Assembly: GCA_963793645.1 (NCBI GenBank)
Contig: CAWCAW010000002.1
Span: 54,617 to 118,616, forward strand
Length of the DNA: 64,000 nt
Source of the DNA: CAWCAW01 sp963793645
Lineage (GTDB): Bacteria > Actinomycetota > Acidimicrobiia > Acidimicrobiales > UBA8190
Direction: 5' to 3'
Part shown: positions 7,746 through 15,606 of the stretch, one piece after another
Position numbering within the stretch: position 1 is the first letter of the stretch
Layout of the letters: the number at the start of each line of letters is the position of its first letter
Made by a program: the position numbers and the translations under genes
Notes under the pieces: model-generated
What the model saw: the letters and a program-made list of their open reading frames with translations, nothing else
What the model was told of the DNA's origin: nothing
The model's database searches: none

Positions 7746-8966
7746 ATGGAGCTCAGCGACATCGACCTGACGGACTCGACCAAGTTCGTGCCGGCCGTCC
7801 CCCACGACTGGTTCGCCTATCTGCGGGCCAACGACCCGGTGCACTGGCACGAGGAGACCGGCGGCCCGGGGTTCTGGGCCATCACCAAGTACGACGACTG
7901 CGTCAACGTCAACCGGGATTACGAGCACTACTCCTCGGCCGCCAAGGCCACCTTCTTGTGGGAGGTAGAGCCCGACCTGCTGGCGCAGCAGCAGCTGATG
8001 ATGCTCAACATGGATCCCCCGCTGCACACCCGCTACCGGCGGCTGGTGAACAAGGGCTTCACGCCGCGCATGGTGGCGCAGCTCGAGGCCGAGATCCACC
8101 GGGCCGCCGACTCCATCATCGATTCCGTGATCGAAAAGGGTGAGGCCGACTTCGTCACCGACATCTCCGCCGAGCTCCCCCTCATCGTGATCGCCGACCT
8201 GCTCGGTGTACCCCAAGCGGACCGCCACCAGATGTTCGACTGGTCCAACCGCATGATCGGCCAGGAGGATCCCGAGTATCAGCTGACCGCCGAGATCGCC
8301 CAGCAGTCGGCCATGGAGCTCTACGCCTACGCCAGCCAGCTCTTCACGGAGAAGCGGGCCAACCCTCATGACGACCTCATGAGTGTGCTGACCCAGGTCG
8401 AGGTGGACAACGAGCGCCTCAGCGAGCTCGAGCTCGAGCTGTTCTTCCTCCTTCTCACCGTGGCCGGCAACGAGACGACGCGGAACCTCATGTCCGGGGC
8501 CATGCACGCGTTCTTCCAGTTCCCCGATCAGTGGCACAAGCTCGTGGCCGACCCGTCCCTGCTGCCGAGTGCCATTGACGAGATGTTGCGCTTCGTGACT
8601 CCCGTCATGAACTTCCGGCGCCAGACCACCATGCCCGTCGAGATTCGTGGTCAGCACATCGACGCCGACCAGAAGGTGGTGTTCTTCCACTCGTCAGCGA
8701 ACCGAGACGAAGACATCTTCGAGAACTCCGACAACTTCGACATCACCCGGTCCCCGAACCCGCACATGGCCTTCGGCGCCGGTGGACCGCATTTCTGCCT
8801 GGGTGCCAACCTGGCCCGCATGGAGATCCGAGTCATGTACAAGCACCTGCTCGACCGGTTGCCCGACATCCACCAAGACGGCGACGCCCAGCGCCTGCAA
8901 TCTGCCTTCATCAACGGCGTCAAACACCTACCGGTGGCATTTTCTCCCGGCCAACCCGTCGGGTGA
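7746..8966 (+). CDS. Cytochrome P450, CYP125-like
   Basis: 406 residues, a complete bacterial P450. The I-helix motif AGNETTRN is near residues 240-247, and the haem loop FGAGGPHFCLGANLAR has its cysteine ligand near 351. The MLNMDPPLHTRYRRLVNKGF segment is typical of the CYP125/CYP142/CYP124 group that oxidises C26/27 of cholesterol or cholestenone. Divergent placement beside the side-chain operon and the KstR-like box at its promoter support a CYP125-type role. ATG 7746 follows a GGAGAG Shine-Dalgarno sequence. CYP142-type or another sterol/lipid P450 remains possible. Confidence 0.85.
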   Translation: MELSDIDLTDSTKFVPAVPHDWFAYLRANDPVHWHEETGGPGFWAITKYDDCVNVNRDYEHYSSAAKATFLWEVEPDLLAQQQLMMLNMDPPLHTRYRRLVNKGFTPRMVAQLEAEIHRAADSIIDSVIEKGEADFVTDISAELPLIVIADLLGVPQADRHQMFDWSNRMIGQEDPEYQLTAEIAQQSAMELYAYASQLFTEKRANPHDDLMSVLTQVEVDNERLSELELELFFLLLTVAGNETTRNLMSGAMHAFFQFPDQWHKLVADPSLLPSAIDEMLRFVTPVMNFRRQTTMPVEIRGQHIDADQKVVFFHSSANRDEDIFENSDNFDITRSPNPHMAFGAGGPHFCLGANLARMEIRVMYKHLLDRLPDIHQDGDAQRLQSAFINGVKHLPVAFSPGQPVG

Positions 8967-9008
8967 CGGTCGCCACCGCCGTCTGAATTTCGAAGACGAG
9001 CACCGCCC

Positions 9009-9911
9009 ATGCGTTTTCATCAGGCCCTGGCCTTCCTTCCCACCTTCGACGCCCTGGCCGTGGCCAAGGCGTCGGACGAACAGGGATACGACGGCGTCGA
9101 GGTGTCCGACCACATGTTCTTCCCGGCCGACCGCCAATCCCGCTACACCTACTCGACGCGTCCTGATGGGGCCCCGTCCTTTGAGCAATGGGACTCCGAC
9201 ACGCACTGGCCCGACACGTGGTGCTTCGTCTCGGCCATGGCGGCGCTGACCGCCAACATCCGCTTCATGAGCGGCGTCTACGTCGCCCCGGCGCGCGATC
9301 TGGTGACGGTGGCCAAGCAAGTAGGAACCGCGGCGGTGCTGTCGTCGGGACGGGTGACCTTCGGCGTGGGCGTGGGCTGGTGTCGCGAGGAGTTCGAAGC
9401 CACCGGGCAGGACTTCACCACCCGAGGCAAGCGCCTCGACGACATGATCCCGGCCCTGCGGGCGCTGTGGTCAGAGGGCTGGGTCGAATACCACGGCCCG
9501 TACTACGACATTCCCTCCATGCGCATGGAGCCTTCGCCTCCTTCCCCCATCCCCATCATCGGTGGCGGGCACTCCGAAGCGGCCTTTCGTCGCACCGCCG
9601 CCATGTGCGACGGATGGGTGGCCGCCGGCGCGTACACCCCTGAGCAAGCCCGCCACTATTTGACCGAGCTCAATGCGGCACGCGACAAAATCGGGCGGCG
9701 CGAGCCGTTCGACATCTACCTTTCGCTGATGGCCCGACCCGACGTGGACCTGTTCCGCCAGTTCGAAGAGGAGTTCGGCGTTACCGACTTTTTGTGCGGG
9801 CCCGCCGCCTTCGCCCGCGTCGACCGCGCCCTCAGCGCCGAAGCGCAGTTGCAGTTCAGGATTGACGAGTCGGAGCGATTCGCCGAGACCGTCATAGCCA
9901 AAGCCCGCTGA
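9009..9911 (+). CDS. LLM-class F420-dependent oxidoreductase
   Basis: 300 residues with a luciferase-like TIM barrel: N-terminal ALAVAKASDEQGYDGVEVSDH, the VAKQVGTAAVLSSGRVTFGV segment, and PIPIIGGGHSEAAFRRTA near the cofactor pocket. Family members use reduced F420 (sometimes FMN) as hydride donor. It follows the P450 by 42 bases on the same strand and may be co-transcribed. Several F420 oxidoreductases occur in actinobacterial steroid regulons, but the reaction is unknown. Confidence 0.85.
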   Translation: MRFHQALAFLPTFDALAVAKASDEQGYDGVEVSDHMFFPADRQSRYTYSTRPDGAPSFEQWDSDTHWPDTWCFVSAMAALTANIRFMSGVYVAPARDLVTVAKQVGTAAVLSSGRVTFGVGVGWCREEFEATGQDFTTRGKRLDDMIPALRALWSEGWVEYHGPYYDIPSMRMEPSPPSPIPIIGGGHSEAAFRRTAAMCDGWVAAGAYTPEQARHYLTELNAARDKIGRREPFDIYLSLMARPDVDLFRQFEEEFGVTDFLCGPAAFARVDRALSAEAQLQFRIDESERFAETVIAKAR

Positions 9912-9936
9912 CCCGGGCTCGATCGAGGAGCACGTG

Positions 9937-10971
9937 ATGCGAGACCTGAAACTCGGGCTGCAGCTCGGCTACTGGGGGGCATCGCCGCCCACCAACGCCC
10001 CGGAACTCGTGGCCGAGGCCGAGCGCCTCGGGTTCGACTCGGTATGGACAGCCGAGGCCTACGGCTCTGATGCCCTGACGCCGCTGGCGTGGTGGGGGTC
10101 GGCCACCACCAAGGTGCGCCTGGGCACCGCGCTGTGCCAGCTCTCGGCGCGCACGCCCACGGCCATGGGGATGGCGGCACTGACCCTCGACCACCTGTCA
10201 GGCGGCCGCCTCGTGCTCGGGCTCGGGGTGTCGGGCCCTCAGGTCGTGGAGGGATGGTACGGCCAACCCTTTCCCAAGCCGCTGGCCCGCACGCGCGAGT
10301 ACGTCGACATCGTCCGCCAGGTCATTGCCCGCAAGGCGCCCGTGACCAACGACGGGCCGCACTACCCGCTGCCGTACCCGGGGGGCACAGGGCTCGGCAA
10401 GCCGCTCAAGCCCATCGTCCATCCGCTACGCAACGACATCCCCATCGTGCTCGGTGCCGAAGGGCCGAAGAACGTGGCCCTGGCCGCGGAGATCGCCGAC
10501 GGCTGGTTCCCCATCTTCTTCTCCCCCAACCACATGGGGGAGTTCAAGTCATCACTCGAGGAGGGCTTCGCCCGCCCCGGGGCGCGGCGCACGGTGGAGG
10601 ATTTCGAGGTCATCGCTTTCGCCCCCATCGTGCTCAATGACGACGTCGAGGCGGCCGCCGACGCCTTTCGTCCCATGCTGGCGCTCTACATCGGCGGCAT
10701 GGGGGCCCGGGAGATGAACTTCCACTTCGACGTGTTCGTGCGGATGGGCTTCGAGGCTGAGGCCCACAAGATCCAAGACCTCTATCTCGACGGCCACAAA
10801 GACGAGGCGGCTGCGGTGGTCCCCACCGCCATGGTGGAGAACATCGCGCTCATCGGGCCCCGCCAGAAGATCACCGACGAGCTGGACGCGTGGCGAGAAT
10901 CGATCGCCACCACCCTGCTGGTGTCGGGGTCCGCCGACACGTTGCGCATGCTGGCCGAGGTTCTCCTGTGA
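9937..10971 (+). CDS. LLM-class F420-dependent oxidoreductase
   Basis: 344 residues of the same superfamily as the preceding gene but a different subgroup (LGLQLGYWGASPP start, the LDHLSGGRLVLGLGVSGPQV strand and PIVLGAEGPKNVALAAEIAD). The C-terminus (GPRQKITDELDAW) is typical of the TIGR03559-like F420 group. I prefer ATG 9937 because its GAGGAG ribosome site (9925-9930) is better spaced than for GTG 9934. It is 25 bases downstream of the first LLM gene, so the two probably share a transcript. Substrate unknown. Confidence 0.83.
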   Translation: MRDLKLGLQLGYWGASPPTNAPELVAEAERLGFDSVWTAEAYGSDALTPLAWWGSATTKVRLGTALCQLSARTPTAMGMAALTLDHLSGGRLVLGLGVSGPQVVEGWYGQPFPKPLARTREYVDIVRQVIARKAPVTNDGPHYPLPYPGGTGLGKPLKPIVHPLRNDIPIVLGAEGPKNVALAAEIADGWFPIFFSPNHMGEFKSSLEEGFARPGARRTVEDFEVIAFAPIVLNDDVEAAADAFRPMLALYIGGMGAREMNFHFDVFVRMGFEAEAHKIQDLYLDGHKDEAAAVVPTAMVENIALIGPRQKITDELDAWRESIATTLLVSGSADTLRMLAEVLL

Positions 10972-11030
10972 GAATGGGCCCACGCCGATAGGGTGAGACA
11001 AACCGTCAACCCGGGTAGCGAGGTGGCCAC

Positions 11031-12077
11031 ATGACGTGGATGGTCTACGGGGCTTACGGCTACACCGGCAGGCTCGTCACCGCGCTGGCCGCCGAACGAG
11101 GCGAACTGCCGATCCTGGCCGGACGCGACGAGAAGCGGCTACGACAGCTGGGCCAGGTCTTCGAACTCGAGCACCGGGCTTTCGAGTTGAGCGACCCCGA
11201 GGCGCTGCGCGCCGGGCTTGAGGGCATCGACGTGGTGGCGCATTGTGCCGGACCCTTCTCGGCCACAGCACCGGCCATGGTGGAGGCGTGCTTGGAGACA
11301 TCCACGCACTATCTCGACATCACCGGCGAAGTCGAGGTCTTCGAGACCATCTTGGCTCGGGACAAAGAGGCTCGGGAGGCCGGCGTGGCCCTCATCCCCG
11401 GAGCGGGCTTCGACGTGGTGCCCACCGATTGCCTGGCCGCGGCCTTGGCCCAGGCCCTACCGAGCGCCACACGTCTCGACCTCGCCATCAAAGTCGACGG
11501 CGGCATCAGCCCGGGCACGGCCAAGACGGCGCTGCAGTCCCTCGGATCGTCAGGCCTGGCCCGTGTGGGTGGGGTCATCGATCCCGTGCCCGCCGGGCGC
11601 CGGCGCCGAACCGTGCAGTTTGCCGACGGACGCAGCCGCGTGTTGGCAGTGACGTGGGGAGACGTGAGCACGGCGTTCCACTCGACGGGCATCGCCGACA
11701 TCACCGTCTACGCGTCACTACCGCCCGCCGTACTGCCCATGGTGGCGCTGTCAGAGCTGGCCGGCGCGGCTGTTACCCGACCGCTCGTCCAAGGCGTCCT
11801 GCGTCGCGCCGCGGGGCGGTTGCCGGGCCCATCGGCCAAGATCCGGGCCTCGAGTCGCGGTCAGGTGTGGGGTGAGGTCTCCGATGACGAGGGCAAAACC
11901 TTGTCGGGGACGATCTCGACGCTCAACTCCTATGACGTGACCGCCGACGCTGTGGTGCGCATCGCTCGCCGCCTGGGAGCCGGCACCGTCGAACCCGGTG
12001 CTCATACCCCGTCGGGCGCGTTCGGGGCCGACTTCGTCCGCGAACTCGACGGCATCGACGTCCGTTTCCCGAGCTGA
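11031..12077 (+). CDS. Saccharopine dehydrogenase-like NAD(P)-binding oxidoreductase
   Basis: 348 residues. It opens with a Rossmann motif (MVYGAYGYTGRLVTALAAERG) and continues with VVAHCAGPFSATAPAMVEACL and THYLDITGE, hallmarks of the saccharopine-dehydrogenase-like family. That family includes trans-acting enoyl reductases of mycobacterial lipid synthesis and many uncharacterised proteins. PGAGFDVVPTDCLA is a further conserved block. It sits 59 bases after the LLM gene. Which double bond or imine it reduces cannot be told from sequence. Confidence 0.75.
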   Translation: MTWMVYGAYGYTGRLVTALAAERGELPILAGRDEKRLRQLGQVFELEHRAFELSDPEALRAGLEGIDVVAHCAGPFSATAPAMVEACLETSTHYLDITGEVEVFETILARDKEAREAGVALIPGAGFDVVPTDCLAAALAQALPSATRLDLAIKVDGGISPGTAKTALQSLGSSGLARVGGVIDPVPAGRRRRTVQFADGRSRVLAVTWGDVSTAFHSTGIADITVYASLPPAVLPMVALSELAGAAVTRPLVQGVLRRAAGRLPGPSAKIRASSRGQVWGEVSDDEGKTLSGTISTLNSYDVTADAVVRIARRLGAGTVEPGAHTPSGAFGADFVRELDGIDVRFPS

Positions 12078-12086
12078 GGAGGAACC

Positions 12087-12653
12087 ATGCTGGCAGTAAC
12101 AACGGTCGGCCAAGTTATCGGGGCGTTCTTCGTCATCGACCTGGTTGTCGTCCTGATCGTGATGATCGCCTGGGCCAAAATCATCTCCAAGGCCGGGTAC
12201 AACGGGTGGTTGGTGCTCCTCGCCCTGATACCGCTCGTCAACGTCATCTTGTTCTTCGTCTTCGCCTTCTCCACGTGGCCCATCGAGCAACGTCTGCGCA
12301 GCGGTGGCTACGGCGGCTACCCGCCCGGCAGCTATCCCGGCGCCGGCTATCCGGCCGCCGGCTATCCCGGGGGATATGCAGCCAACCCCTACGGCGCGCC
12401 GGCCCCGGTGACCGCCTACCCGCCGGCTGGTTACGGGGTGCCGGCTCCGACCTACGCGGCGCCGTACCAAGCGCAGCCGCAGCCCCAACAGCAGGCGCCG
12501 TACCAACAGCAGCCGCAGCCCCAACAGCAGCCGCCACCGCCCGCCGGCACGGCGTCGCCGGCGCCACCTTCCCTACCGCCGCTCATCTGGCAAGAGCCCG
12601 ACCCGGAGCCCCCGGCTAACCCGGGCGCCCCTGGTGGGGGCGGCATGGTCTAA
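12087..12653 (+). CDS. Small membrane protein with Tyr/Pro/Gln-rich repeat tail
   Basis: 188 residues. Two hydrophobic helices (about residues 8-28 and 38-58, separated by WAKIISKAGYNGW) are followed by a long low-complexity tail of GYP-type and PQPQQQ-type repeats ending in a Pro-rich segment. The AGYNGWLVLLALIPLVNVI block resembles small DUF805/DUF5684-like membrane proteins. It starts 9 bases after the preceding gene with a GAGGAG ribosome site (12075-12080). No catalytic motif is visible; the tail would be a flexible extension. Confidence 0.65.
   Translation: MLAVTTVGQVIGAFFVIDLVVVLIVMIAWAKIISKAGYNGWLVLLALIPLVNVILFFVFAFSTWPIEQRLRSGGYGGYPPGSYPGAGYPAAGYPGGYAANPYGAPAPVTAYPPAGYGVPAPTYAAPYQAQPQPQQQAPYQQQPQPQQQPPPPAGTASPAPPSLPPLIWQEPDPEPPANPGAPGGGGMV
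12458..12529. repeat. 36-bp tandem repeat, two copies
   Basis: Two adjoining 36-base units (12458-12493 and 12494-12529) differ at two positions only. They encode the duplicated Ala-Pro-Tyr-Gln / Pro-Gln-rich segment of the small membrane protein's tail. Confidence 0.85.
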
Positions 12654-12666
12654 GCGGTCAGCTGGT

Positions 12667-13788
12667 TCAGACCGGCTCGGAGGCGAGCTGGTCGCCCAGT
12701 CGCAGCAAGCTCGCCGTCGATCCACCGAGGGTCAGAGACAGATGCTTGACGGCCAGGTAGTGGCGATGCACGGGGTAGTCGCGATCCACTCCCATGCCGC
12801 CATGGAGGTGCTGGGCGGCATGCACGACGCGCTGAGCTCCGTCGTCGGCCCAGAACTTGGCTACGGCCACCTCGGCGGCGGCTGGCAGGTCGTTGTCGAG
12901 GCGCCACGCGGCTTGCCATGCCGTGAGACGCACCGCCTCGGTGTCGATGTATGCATCGGCGGCGCGCTGCCCCACCGCCTGGAAGGTGGCGATGGGCTTC
13001 TCGAACTGCACGCGCGAGGTCGTGTACTGCGCGGTGAGCCGGACCGCCTCCTGACAGGAGCCGGCCTCCTGGACACACCACGCCGCGCAGGCGCGCTGCA
13101 ACACCCAGTCGAGCGCGTCGGCGCCGCCTTCACCGGCGACCAGCGCGGCGTCGACACTGACAGGTGCGTCGGCAAGCTCGAGCTCCACTTCGACTTGCCC
13201 GTCGGTAGGGATCTGCCGATGCATGGTGACCCCGGGGCCTCGCAGGTCGACCACAAAGAGCCCTACCCCACCGTCTTCGAGGCGGGCCGACACCACGGCC
13301 GCCTCGGCCAGGTGTCCGCCGGGAACATATGACTTGGTGCCGTTGAGCACCCAGCCATCGCCATGGCGACGCGCCACGGTGACCGGGCTCCACGGGTCAG
13401 CCCCTGTTTCGGCCAAGGCACCGGTGAGCACGATGGCCCCGGAGGCCACGCCAGGCAGGTAGCGATCCTTCAGCGCCTCAGATCCGAAACGGTCAACCGG
13501 CGCGGCGCCCAGAACGGTGCACGCCACCAAAGGCACGGCGGCGGCGGCTCGGCCGGCTTCCTCGGCCACGATGCACGCCTCGAGGAATCCGAGCCCCGCC
13601 CCGCCCACCGACTCGGGCAACGAGATGCCGAGGATTCCCGCCGCACCGAGCTCGGCCCACAGCTTGGAATCGAAGTGGTCCTCGGTGGCGTCGACTTCCT
13701 TGAGACGCTCGGGAGTCGAGAGGTCCGAGAAGATGCGGGCGGCCAGCTCGCGTAGTGCAATTTGGTCTTCGGAGAATGAGAAGTCCAT
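12667..13788 (-). CDS. chsE5: ChsE5/FadE27-like acyl-CoA dehydrogenase subunit
   Basis: 373 residues of the short, divergent acyl-CoA dehydrogenase type (MDFSFSEDQIALRELAARIF start; AAQHLHGGMGVDRDYPVHRH near the end). It is paralogous to the ChsE1-like protein and paired with a FadE26-type gene 10 bases upstream. The best-known equivalent is the FadE26-FadE27 (ChsE4-ChsE5) heterotetramer, which dehydrogenates the C26/C24 steroid-CoA early in side-chain beta-oxidation. Assignment to that pair is by type and pairing, not by residue-level proof. Confidence 0.78.
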   Translation of the reverse strand: MDFSFSEDQIALRELAARIFSDLSTPERLKEVDATEDHFDSKLWAELGAAGILGISLPESVGGAGLGFLEACIVAEEAGRAAAAVPLVACTVLGAAPVDRFGSEALKDRYLPGVASGAIVLTGALAETGADPWSPVTVARRHGDGWVLNGTKSYVPGGHLAEAAVVSARLEDGGVGLFVVDLRGPGVTMHRQIPTDGQVEVELELADAPVSVDAALVAGEGGADALDWVLQRACAAWCVQEAGSCQEAVRLTAQYTTSRVQFEKPIATFQAVGQRAADAYIDTEAVRLTAWQAAWRLDNDLPAAAEVAVAKFWADDGAQRVVHAAQHLHGGMGVDRDYPVHRHYLAVKHLSLTLGGSTASLLRLGDQLASEPV

Positions 13789-13798
13789 GTCGTCCCTT

Positions 13799-14974
13799 TC
13801 AGCGCAGCGACCGGGGCATGCCCAGGCCGAAGATGGCGATGAGGTCGCGCTGGATCTCGTTGGTCCCCCCGCCGAAGGTGAGGATCACCAGTCCCCGCGT
13901 GTACATCTCGAGGCGACCAAGCAGCACTGCTCCCGTCGAGCCGCGCTTGAGGTAGCCGGACTGGCCGACCACTTCGGACATCAGCCGAAGCGCTTCCATG
14001 TAGAACTCGGTCCCGAACACCTTGATGCTCGAGGCGTCGGCGACGTCGAGGTGTCCTTGGGTGGCGGTCCAGGCCACCTTCCAGTTGATGAGGCGGAGAA
14101 ACTCGAGCTTGGCGTGCACTTTGGCCAGGTGCAGCTTGACCCATTCCTGGTCGATGACGCGCCGCCCATCGGCGAGCTTGGTCTCCTGCGCCCACGCCCG
14201 CACGTCGCCCAGGGCGCGCTCGATGATCCCGGGCGAGCACAGCGTGACGCGCTCGTGATTGAGCTGGTTGGTGATGAGTGACCAGCCGTTATGCAGCCCG
14301 CCCACGACGTTCGCCAGCGGCACCCGCACGTCCTCCCAGAACGTGAAGTTGATGTCGTGGTCCCCGATCAGAGACATGGGCACGACCCGCACACCGGGGG
14401 TGTCCATGGGCACGATGACCATGGAGATGCCCTTGTGCTTGGAAGCGTTGGGATCGGTGCGCACCGCCAGCCAGCAGTAATCGGCGTCACTGGCCAGGCT
14501 GGTGAAGATCTTGGCCCCGTTGATGACCAGCTCTTCTCCGTCGACGACGGCACTCGTTTTCAAGGCGGCCAGGTCGGTGCCGGCCTCAGGCTCGGTGTAG
14601 CCGATGCAGAAGTGGATCTCGCCGGCCAGGATCTTGGGAAGGAAGAACGCCTTCTGCTCGTCGGAGCCGAAGTTCATGATGGTGGGCCCGACCGTGTTGA
14701 TGGTCAGCATGGGCACCGGCGCCCCACATCGCATGGACTCGTCGAAGAAGATGAATTGCTCGATGGCCGATCGCCCTTGGCCGCCGTATTGCTCGGGCCA
14801 GCCGATACCCAGCCAGCCGTCGGCGGCCATCTGCTTGACCACCCGCCTCGGGGCCGGCCCCACCCCGTGGCTGGCGGCGAGGTCGCTCTCCACCTCAGGG
14901 GTCAGGAGATTGGCGTAGTAGGCCCGCAGCTCCTGGCGCAGGGCGTGCTGCTCGTCGGTGTAGCCGATCTCCAT
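13799..14974 (-). CDS. chsE4: ChsE4/FadE26-like acyl-CoA dehydrogenase subunit
   Basis: 391 residues of the long type: MEIGYTDEQHALRQELRAYY, FCIGYTEPEAGTDLAALKT, NQLNHERVTLCSP and a C-terminal LTFGGGTNEIQRDLI, very like FadE26. It would hold FAD together with the ChsE5-like partner and act on the C26/C24 steroid-CoA. ATG 14974 follows a strong GAGGAGGG ribosome site. A perfect match to the KstR core pattern lies 21 bases upstream (14995-15008), so it probably belongs to the same regulon as the igr-like operon. Confidence 0.8.
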   Translation of the reverse strand: MEIGYTDEQHALRQELRAYYANLLTPEVESDLAASHGVGPAPRRVVKQMAADGWLGIGWPEQYGGQGRSAIEQFIFFDESMRCGAPVPMLTINTVGPTIMNFGSDEQKAFFLPKILAGEIHFCIGYTEPEAGTDLAALKTSAVVDGEELVINGAKIFTSLASDADYCWLAVRTDPNASKHKGISMVIVPMDTPGVRVVPMSLIGDHDINFTFWEDVRVPLANVVGGLHNGWSLITNQLNHERVTLCSPGIIERALGDVRAWAQETKLADGRRVIDQEWVKLHLAKVHAKLEFLRLINWKVAWTATQGHLDVADASSIKVFGTEFYMEALRLMSEVVGQSGYLKRGSTGAVLLGRLEMYTRGLVILTFGGGTNEIQRDLIAIFGLGMPRSLR

Positions 14975-14994
14975 GGGGCTTCCCTCCTCGAACC

Positions 14995-15008
14995 TGGAAC
15001 AGGTTACA
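14995..15008. promoter_or_regulatory. KstR-like operator upstream of the chsE4/chsE5 pair
   Basis: TGGAACAGGTTACA fits TNNAACNNGTTNNA at all fixed positions. It lies between the chsE4-like start and the divergent GNAT gene. It shares the TGGAAC left half with both boxes at 7.6-7.7 kb, supporting one common repressor. Confidence 0.65.
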
Positions 15009-15074
15009 TTTTGCCGCGGGCCGGTCCCGCCGGGCGTGGCGCCGGGCTCGGTCCCACCTCGGTACGCTCCGCCG

Positions 15075-15566
15075 ATGAGCTCGATGCGGCGCCTCCCCGG
15101 CGGCGAAGCGGTAACGGTGGACTTAGTGGCCCCCGAGGTTGTGCGGCCCTTGCGCCACGCCGTTTTGCGCCCCGGTTGGCCAGCCGCAGAGTCCGTCTAC
15201 CCCGGCGACGACCACCCGTCGGCAGCCCACGTGGCGGTGCGCGCCGAGGAGCCCGAGCCAGGAGAAGACGTGCTGGCCGTGGGCACCGTGCTGCCCGAAG
15301 CATCCCCGTGGGAACCCGAGGTGCCGGCGTGGCGCATCCGGGGCATGGCGGCACAGGAGCATCGTCGGGGCCAGGGGCTCGGCACGCTGGTGCTCGAGGG
15401 CTTGATCGACCACGTCAGCGCCGGCGGTGGCGGCGTGCTGTGGTGCAACGCCCGCATGAAGGCGTCCACGTTCTACGAGCGAGCCGGGTTCGTGGCCCGG
15501 GGGGAGGTCTTCGACCTGCCTGGCATCGGGGAGCATCGTCAGATGTGGAGACGCATCGAGGTGTGA
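15075..15566 (+). CDS. GNAT-family N-acetyltransferase
   Basis: 163 residues. The acetyl-CoA binding motif RRGQGLGTLVLEGL (motif A) is clear, followed by the STFYERAGFVARGE strand-helix of GNAT proteins. I start at ATG 15075 (MSSMRRLPGG); the upstream open frame to 14973 covers the promoter region and overlaps the divergent gene. It stands alone between the ChsE4-like gene and the thiolase. The acceptor substrate is unknown. Confidence 0.75.
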   Translation: MSSMRRLPGGEAVTVDLVAPEVVRPLRHAVLRPGWPAAESVYPGDDHPSAAHVAVRAEEPEPGEDVLAVGTVLPEASPWEPEVPAWRIRGMAAQEHRRGQGLGTLVLEGLIDHVSAGGGGVLWCNARMKASTFYERAGFVARGEVFDLPGIGEHRQMWRRIEV

Positions 15567-15606
15567 GAACCTGAAGGGTCCTCACGACCACGAAGGAGCA
15601 CACTCG

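Noticed and set aside
14291..15574. 427-residue plus-strand open frame across chsE4, the intergenic region and the GNAT gene
   Set aside because: It runs through three unrelated segments and would bury the KstR-like box; the other strand and frame carry known families.
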